A stretch of DNA of 64,000 nt from Endothia cerciana (Eukaryota > Ascomycota > Sordariomycetes > Diaporthales > Cryphonectriaceae). The notes beneath the pieces were generated by a model. It searched no databases, was not told the DNA's origin, and saw nothing but the letters and a program-made list of their open reading frames with translations. The number at the start of each line of letters is the position of its first letter. Within the stretch, counting starts at the first letter, position 1. Of the stretch, positions 57,794 through 64,000 are shown one piece after another. Made by a program: the position numbers and the translations under genes. The stretch spans positions 186,001 through 250,000 of the forward strand of contig JALRMH010000025.1 in NCBI GenBank assembly GCA_026119935.1, in the 5' to 3' direction.

Positions 57794-60700
57794 CTGGGAT
57801 GGGCATCGTTGGATATTGTAAGGCATGTACTTCTACGATTTGGATCATATCAATCTAGTGGGCTGACACTTTGTTTACTCCCGTGCCAGCCTTCGGGGCT
57901 TACCACGGCTTCCGGCGTCCAGGTGTCCTGGAGATTGACTTGGCAAAGAGCAGACGGCTAGACGAAGGGTATCACTATGGTATGATCGACGAGGCAGGAT
58001 CGAGCCACGATGGCCATGAAGGATGTCCACGAGGCATGTGCTCTTTGTGATCACCCCCCCCCCCCCCACATCAGCCATACCGTGTTCCTTGTCTGGTCCT
58101 CAACCTTCCTCCACTTAAGCTGTATGTGTATGGTAATAAAACTACGCAGCGGCCTATTCCTCCAGGGCCATCATAATCTGATACAATGGCGTCTCTCCTC
58201 CAATAGATGGGCTCAAATCATGACCACAGGCCTCTCATCTCCACTCGTGCCTTCTGAGGACCAACCATCGTTGACATGCCCTTTGTGCCGCGAGAGGACC
58301 ATTTTCATTACCGTTGGTATGCCGGGCGCGTGGAGGAATATTCAGCGTCAAGATTCATCTAGAGCCTTGGGAGTACTGTTTCCTTCTCTTCAGCCAAGTG
58401 GGATGATATTCATCACCCGGGCGCCATCCGGGGTATGCTGATCGCGATTGTCTGACCTCGCTTGACACCCGGTGTTGGGGGTTCAATAATTAAAGGCTCT
58501 CCATCAGCCCCCAGCTCAGCTTTTGGACCTACACCCCCCAAATTGGGACCTGGAACTGGTGAGTTACTGTCTTCGCTACCCAGCCCTCCTAGCTAAAACT
58601 GCCGCACCCGCTCAGGTGGCTCAAGCTCCTGTGTCGCGGGGCTGGCCGACCCAGTGGATCAAGCCTTTGAGCAAGCTCGCTTGATGCAAAAAGAGCCACC
58701 CAATATATTCCAAGACAACGCTGTAGCTCGTTGTATCCAAGCTCCTGGTCTGCGTGTCGGGCCCGCAAGTCCGTCGAGTATGTGTCATGGCCTTGGGACA
58801 CCCAAGGGCCCCCAAAGAGCTGCATATGGGATCTGGCTTCAGCCCCTGTTCGAAGGCTTCGTAAAGCTACCCGTGTCTGTACGGAGATAGGCGACGTGAC
58901 TTGGCGGAGCTTGGTGGCGAGGTAAGACCTTCGGCAGGTCGTGCCGGGCCGGCGGGACGACGGCTTCGATGAGGGACGGGCTTTGGCATCTGACACAGCA
59001 GGAGAAGAAGACATCTATCAGGAGGAGGAAGGGAATCTGCGCCCGTCAGCCGGCGTCTCAGCCAGAGGATAGTGAGTGAATGTTGTTGGTTCGGTGGATC
59101 AGCTGTTGGCTGATCAGCCAGGAGGCGGTGAGGATCCTATGGGAGTTATCATCGCAGGAGCGAGTATTACTCTCTCGTGTTGAAGGCATGCAAATTGTTA
59201 AGCAAGGTTGGAGATGACAAGTAGTTGCAGGGACCCTACCTGACCCCTATACCGTCGAGATTTCCTCGTAACTCCTCAATCGTGCACCAGGCAGGGCTTT
59301 TCGATCTCAGCTCATACACTTTCACTCTCCATGCCGCCGCTACCGTGTGTGGTCATGTTGTAGGCCTCGTTCTAGGAACGGATTGGTGGCTCAAGTATTG
59401 ATCTAAGGGAATAGTGTCGAGGACCGTAGGTGGCACCTACTCTGTTGCTTAGGGATCTCTCTTCAACAAGGCTCAAGTTCGCTCGTGTGCCACACACAGC
59501 ACCGGTGATCCCCTGCAGGGAGCTAAAACTTGTCTGTGAGCACCTTTGACTCCTACTTCCAAAGTATGCAGAAGTACAGCCTCGTCACAAGCTCGAGAGC
59601 GGTGTGGACACCATCACAATCGCGGCAGCTTAGACTCCTTGCACCTGCCAGCACATCCGAGCCGTTCTTGGACACAAACGGCGAGCCTGAGATCGGTGGC
59701 TTACCGAAGCAGGGAAATGGGGTCTGCGCAAACGGGAGGCGAGGCAGGACGACGACGAGGAGGGAACAGGTGTGATGTGTCACTTTATGACAACTAGTCA
59801 CAAAGCCACCACCAGGACCGCCGCCTAATGTTACGTTAACCCTCCTCGCAAGGTGAACCTGCCTGCCTTTCTTGACCCAGTAGTCTCTGATCGGTTCCGC
59901 GGGTGAGTGTGCCGGCAGCCAGGGAGGCGCACCGGAAATGGGTTCGACCGGGCTCTTGTTCGGGCCTGACGTAGCTGTGGCGTACGGCGGTCGGTCTCCA
60001 TGCAAAGCCCTGCGAGGCATATTCACGGAGAACAGGTCCTTGACGATACCCGGGTCGGGGGGTAGTTTCTGGAATTCGGGTGTCTTCGCAGGCAGGGGCC
60101 AGGGGCTTGGTCGAAGCCGCAGTAGCACAGCATCCTGATGGTGCTGATGAGCTTGCAGGCTCCCTGAGGCAGGCAGACAGAGCTTGTGACAGATGCTCAG
60201 CGGACTATACAGCGGGAATGGATGGTCTGCAGAGGGTGAGGCTCCGACTCGTACGGGTGGAGGACAGCAGCGCTGTCCATGTGCTGCTTCGGGTTCACGG
60301 GCAGACATGTCTCATAGAACCGGGCCGACGGGCTCCGTAAGGCAGATCTTCATGCGGTCCCCGGGATCATTTGTGATCAACAAGACCTTTTCTGGACAGA
60401 TTCTGCGAATTGTTGTAGCCAAAGCCGGCAGCATCTCTCGGCAAGAATCTTGGCGAGCCCTAGTCTTGTATTGTATCTGCAAGGTGGTATCCCGCTTCAT
60501 AACCTTCTATCCTATAGACTTGGCAAGGCAGACTCCTTAACGAATCACCGACCAGACCCCGGATCATCTTCCGCTAATTACAGACTGTGGGGGAAGAGGT
60601 GATGGAACTCAGTAAGCATCATGCTGTAGTCTAGTGGAGGGCCGAGCCTAGCGGCGAGTCAAAATCAGATTCACCTCTGCATGCTAGATAGGTAAGGCAG

Positions 60701-61862
60701 ATTGTTTCCAAAGCGCCGAGAAAGAGCCAGCCATCTTGAGATGAATCTTTGCGAGCACTCTGGGCTTCTCTCAGGTCCTCATAGTCTCAGCGCATCTGCA
60801 GGTGCTGCGGGTCCACGGCTGCGGACGAGCACATAGATCCAGTAATTATTATAGGCTTGACGAGGCAGACTCTTTTTGCAGGACTTGACTGATGCGAAGG
60901 CAGAACAGAACAATATTGCTGGGTCCCTGCCATTCTTAGATTTCCCCAGTGCAACGGTATCGAGCACGCCCGAAGCCTTCATACCTTGGCTGGCTGTTGA
61001 GGCCGAGACGAGAAGGAGGCTGGTTTCAGTTATCTCTTTTAAGAGCTCGTGTACAAGCAGATTTCTTGCAAGATTTCCCGGTAGATGACAATGATGATAC
61101 TGCGAGATGGTCAGCCGGCACTGAGGAGAAGCAGATGTCGATATTTGCCGATACGCCTTGCTTCGCCGCATGCTTCTCCCACCTGCACCTGGCGTCTAGA
61201 CCACAATATCTCCTGATGCTTTCTGAACAGCTCCCAATACATGGGCCAAGTCGGTGAGTGGGTGTCGCGAATCTGCAGAAGGGCTCCAACAGCGACTTGG
61301 GCGGGTGCTAGGGGGGTTGGCCATGGTTAGCGACGGCAGCCAGGACCAGAGTAACAACGAGATTAGATCCTCCGCTTTTCCTGGGTGTTCTCCTTAGCCA
61401 CGTTTCGTCGATGATGACCTGACGCCTGAATTCCTTTGGTCTAGTTTTTGGTCCACTACCGGGGGCTCAGTCGGACCAACTTGACCCAGATGCGGCAGTG
61501 CAGACTCCTTCCCGCTTAGACTGGACCAACCTCCCCGTCCCCAAGGGGGTTTCCAACAACACGCGCGCGCCACATCCTCGCGGGTATTCTAACGTGAAGA
61601 GGGGTCAAGTATCAGCGGGGTCTTGCGAATGGTTGGTGTCGTCTCCGTCTGGCTCTCACAACTGAGAATGCGAGGGCCGTCATATATGTTGCATCGCCGC
61701 CAAGTCTGTGACTTGCAGGACGCCCCTCAGGAATTCAATGTCTTTCTGCCCTGGCAAGTCTTTAATTTTGAGAGCACAAATACAAACCAAGCAATAATTT
61801 CAGAACCCTATACCACAAAATTCCCAGTACATCCCACAACGTCAATAGCCCCCCTTCCAGCC
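57794..61862. other. 4.1-kb gene-poor region
   Basis: It contains a 14-base C run (58054-58067) and several unsupported frames. The longest is at 59553-60308 on the minus strand (251 codons), Pro- and Ser-rich and without motif, signal peptide or homologue I recognise. Two short segments near 60513 and 60853 (TATAG, CTTG, AGGCAGACTC) resemble each other with only transition differences and may be remnants of a duplicated element. Confidence 0.45.
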
Positions 61863-62144
61863 ATGTGTCTGCAAAATCTCGGATTCGGCGGTGGAGGCCC
61901 TTCAAGCCCTGACCCTGCGAAGTCAGTCGAGGCCCAACCAAGCCCCACGCCCGCAATGGAATATCCATCAGATACCAAGGCGGTGGAATATTCGGCCGGA
62001 ATGGGCGGAGGAATCGGCACGGCTTGGTGCTGTCCGGGCTGCAATCTGGACTGTACCGGGTGCGACCAGTGCAACGGCGGCGACTGCTGCTCCGTCTGCG
62101 ACAACTGCCCGTGTGATCAGTGCGACTGCGGCTTACAATGTTGA
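61863..62144 (+). CDS. small cysteine-rich protein of unknown function
   Basis: The frame encodes 93 aa from the ATG at 61863. The first ~54 residues are Gly/Pro/Ser-rich and polar, without a hydrophobic signal peptide. The last 38 contain 14 cysteines, starting W-C-C-P-G-C and made largely of C-x-x-C and C-x-C units with Asp and Gly between. That pattern suggests metal binding, as in metallothionein-like proteins, or a cytosolic Cys-rich tail, rather than a secreted disulfide-rich effector. The frame stays open upstream to 61623, so the start is not certain. There is no visible intron. I do not recognise the family; coding status rests on the non-random cysteine spacing up to the stop. Confidence 0.5.
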   Translation: MCLQNLGFGGGGPSSPDPAKSVEAQPSPTPAMEYPSDTKAVEYSAGMGGGIGTAWCCPGCNLDCTGCDQCNGGDCCSVCDNCPCDQCDCGLQC

Positions 62145-63274
62145 ATGATGGATACGAAGACGATATACAAAAACGGTAGTCTGCATATTATAGTCTGCTG
62201 GCACGGTTCTCTTCCTTTCTCGGAACTCGGAGCCAAGGGACATGGCGTTTCAGAAGCCACGGGTTGGGCTGGTCATTTCAAGTAGAGTGAAGGCGGGAAG
62301 GCTTCTGTCACATCAGGTGAAAATTACTCACACTGCCGTGCAGGCTTGATGATCTCTGTATTAGGCGGCCTCATGATCTTGGGCAAACGAGTTCAGGAAT
62401 TACGAACCTACTGGCCTACTGGTGGAAGGTCAGGCGGTCGAGGCCTCGCAGACTTGCTGTTAAGTTATGCTAAACATCAAGCTTCAGGATTTCAATTCTT
62501 TAGCTCATCCGGTCTAGTTCGGAATGGAATTTCGTACATCTCAACGGGCTGGTGTTGCGTGTCAGCTGGTCTCCTGTATTTCATCGCCGAGCAACCGCTG
62601 ATTTTGATCCCCTTCTCCTCCGCCTTGCACGAGTGGCTATCGCCGGACCAGCAGAGACGTAAGAACAATGTGCAAACGATGGGGGCTTCGACGCAGAGAG
62701 CCTGGGACAGGGCGGTCCGAAGCAGGGCAATACACCAACATCCCGGATGGCTGGACCTGGGGCTGCGCTGGGGCACGTTGAAGGTGTGGTCACCGCGCGG
62801 ACGGGACGTCTTGAAGCCGGAGAGAAGTCCAGATTCTCCCCTTCTGCAATAAACGAACAGACCAAGTGGGGGTACCTGCTGGCATCTTCCAAAGTTACAT
62901 GGTATCCGCAGCAGTCCCAGTTCATCGGGCTGTAAATATGCTCTCGAGCCTGTGATTTGAACGCCGTTTGGCATGAGGCTGAGGATGTGGTAGTTAAAGG
63001 CAATGGATTTCTAAGCTGGGTGAGAATACCCGATGGTCTTCACACAGCTGCGGTTCATGTATCATTCCTCAACCCTGGTCCTTTCTACGTGCTGAGGTTG
63101 AAGCTTTTGGTCTGGAGGCTGAGATAAGGCAGCCGGAGGTCGTTTTCGCCGATCAGAGCACAGGCGCCGCAGCGACAGCTCCTTTGCAGGCATCTGCCGC
63201 GAGGCCCTGGTCTCAATCAGCCAGACCGGCGATGAATCGTCCACATCCTCGCAGGGACTTGCGCGGACTATATA
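62145..63274. other. intergenic, no supported gene
   Basis: Frames on both strands (for example 62346-62852 plus, 62492-62974 minus) overlap each other and have no motif. The last part is the 5' flank of the right-edge gene. Confidence 0.5.
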
Positions 63275-64000
63275 ATGGCATCGAATCCAAGTCCAGCCAA
63301 GCGGCCGCGGACAGGTGCTGGGCCCTCCTCGCAGTCTCATCGTCACCCCCCGAACGGAGCTCAATCACTCTTTCCGAGCCCTTCACAAACACAGCTTCGA
63401 AGTCTACATCAACACCAGCATGTACCACAGACCCCCGACCGGTTCTCACCGGCAGCACTGTCCGTGTCAACAGATGCGGCGACGCCGTCGCCACTGGAGT
63501 CTCTGTCATCAGTGCCACCAGGATGGGGCCCCATGTCCCATCCCGGGAACATGACCATGTCTCTACACGAGGCTCTTGAGATCCTCGACCCAACGAGCCG
63601 GACCCCTCACGATCTCTATAGTATCCTGGCCTACTCCGCGGCCGCCCACGCGGACGTCGGCGATATGCTCGACAGGTTCGCGCGGTTCGAGCGCCAGCGC
63701 CTGGCGGTCCAGCGCCAGCGCGCCAGGGAGTATGCCGAGGCCGCGTCAGCGACACGGGCTGCCGCCGCGGAGGCCGGCGTGTCGGGGCGCTCTCAGCCTG
63801 TCGACCTTACTACGGCTCCCGACCCCACGGCGAATGGCCGCAGCGGACGGCCGTATGGGCCGGCCTGGCCGAAGGAGAAGAAGGAGTGTGCCGGGCGTGC
63901 TGCTGCCCAGAGGAGGGCAGAGAGGGAGGCCATGGCTGTGAGATCGCGCGAGAGGAAGGCAAAGAAGTCTGCGTCTTCTGCGGTCACGCCCGAGCAGGAT
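63275..64000 (+). CDS. 5' part of an unrecognised, probably nuclear, disordered protein; runs off the right edge
   Basis: From the ATG at 63275 (TATAATGGC) the frame is open for 242 codons to the last base of the window. The start M-A-S-N-P-S-P-A-K-R-P-R contains a short basic nuclear-signal-like motif. Residues to ~95 are Ser/Pro/Gln/His-rich and disordered. A more ordered segment follows at about 96-145 (L-H-E-A-L-E-I-L-D-P, H-D-L-Y-S-I-L-A-Y-S-A-A-A, M-L-D-R-F-A-R-F-E-R-Q-R), which looks like a small helical domain leading into a charged helix. The visible C-terminal part is Lys/Arg/Glu-rich. The composition suits a chromatin- or transcription-associated protein, but no family is recognised and the rest lies beyond the window. 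Confidence 0.6.
   Translation, partial: MASNPSPAKRPRTGAGPSSQSHRHPPNGAQSLFPSPSQTQLRSLHQHQHVPQTPDRFSPAALSVSTDAATPSPLESLSSVPPGWGPMSHPGNMTMSLHEALEILDPTSRTPHDLYSILAYSAAAHADVGDMLDRFARFERQRLAVQRQRAREYAEAASATRAAAAEAGVSGRSQPVDLTTAPDPTANGRSGRPYGPAWPKEKKECAGRAAAQRRAEREAMAVRSRERKAKKSASSAVTPEQD

Noticed and set aside
59553..60308. 251-codon open frame on the minus strand
   Set aside because: Composition is Pro/Ser/His-rich without any motif, intron signal or signal peptide. I cannot separate it from chance.
62346..62974. Overlapping 160-168-codon frames on both strands
   Set aside because: They are mutually antisense and neither shows a motif or codon bias, so neither is supported.
1..64000. CRISPR array, insertion sequence, prophage, intact transposon or secondary-metabolite cluster
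   Set aside because: There are no spaced direct repeats, transposase or reverse-transcriptase motifs, long terminal repeats, or polyketide/peptide synthetase domains anywhere in the window.

Overview
This window looks like nuclear DNA from a filamentous ascomycete (Pezizomycotina), most likely a Sordariomycete. The evidence is many short introns (about 50-120 bp) with GTAAGT-like donors and CTAAC branch points, GC-rich exons with C/G-ending codons, a Pth11-like seven-helix receptor, a fungal-specific ankyrin-protein relic, a Pro/Gln-rich metacaspase, a Ytp1 protein and a cytochrome b5/acyl-CoA dehydrogenase fusion. No species can be named from sequence alone. Exon models were assembled by hand from frame, GT/AG sites and family knowledge.

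Layout. 0-10 kb: the 3' end of an unrecognised gene, then GAR1 (-) divergent from a 1,663-aa coiled-coil microtubule-organising-centre scaffold. 10.5-12.5 kb: a seven-exon metacaspase (-). 12.5-17.2 kb: no recognisable gene, rich in simple repeats. 17.2-23.7 kb: an accessory-looking island holding a broken Fungal_N/ankyrin gene and an apparently intact five-exon Pth11/SAT4-type receptor. 25.6-27.7 kb: a conserved fungal protein of unknown function (-). 31-33 kb: a Ser/Thr-rich single-pass membrane protein. 35-37.1 kb: a Ytp1-family polytopic protein (-).

40.5-57.8 kb is a housekeeping block: a LACTB2-like metallo-beta-lactamase (-) divergent from the SAGA deubiquitinase Ubp8; the Efm5 lysine methyltransferase (-), converging on Ubp8; the 40-kDa complex I subunit (-) divergent from proteasome lid subunit Rpn9; an intron-containing tRNA-Glu(UUC); FEN1; and the cytochrome b5/acyl-CoA dehydrogenase fusion. 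57.8-64 kb is gene-poor, with one small Cys-rich protein and the 5' part of a disordered, probably nuclear protein running off the right edge.

The genes do not form a pathway or cluster. They are unlinked housekeeping functions (snoRNP, cytoskeleton, chromatin, translation, respiration, proteasome, replication, lipid oxidation) interrupted by two accessory-type stretches. Long G/C and A/T homopolymer runs are common, and one 10-N gap lies in an Efm5 intron. I found no convincing new multi-gene system. The most interesting items are a 5-nt microexon that carries a catalytic Asp of FEN1, a 14-nt microexon in the complex I gene, the decayed ankyrin gene beside an intact receptor, and the small protein with 14 cysteines in its last 38 residues.
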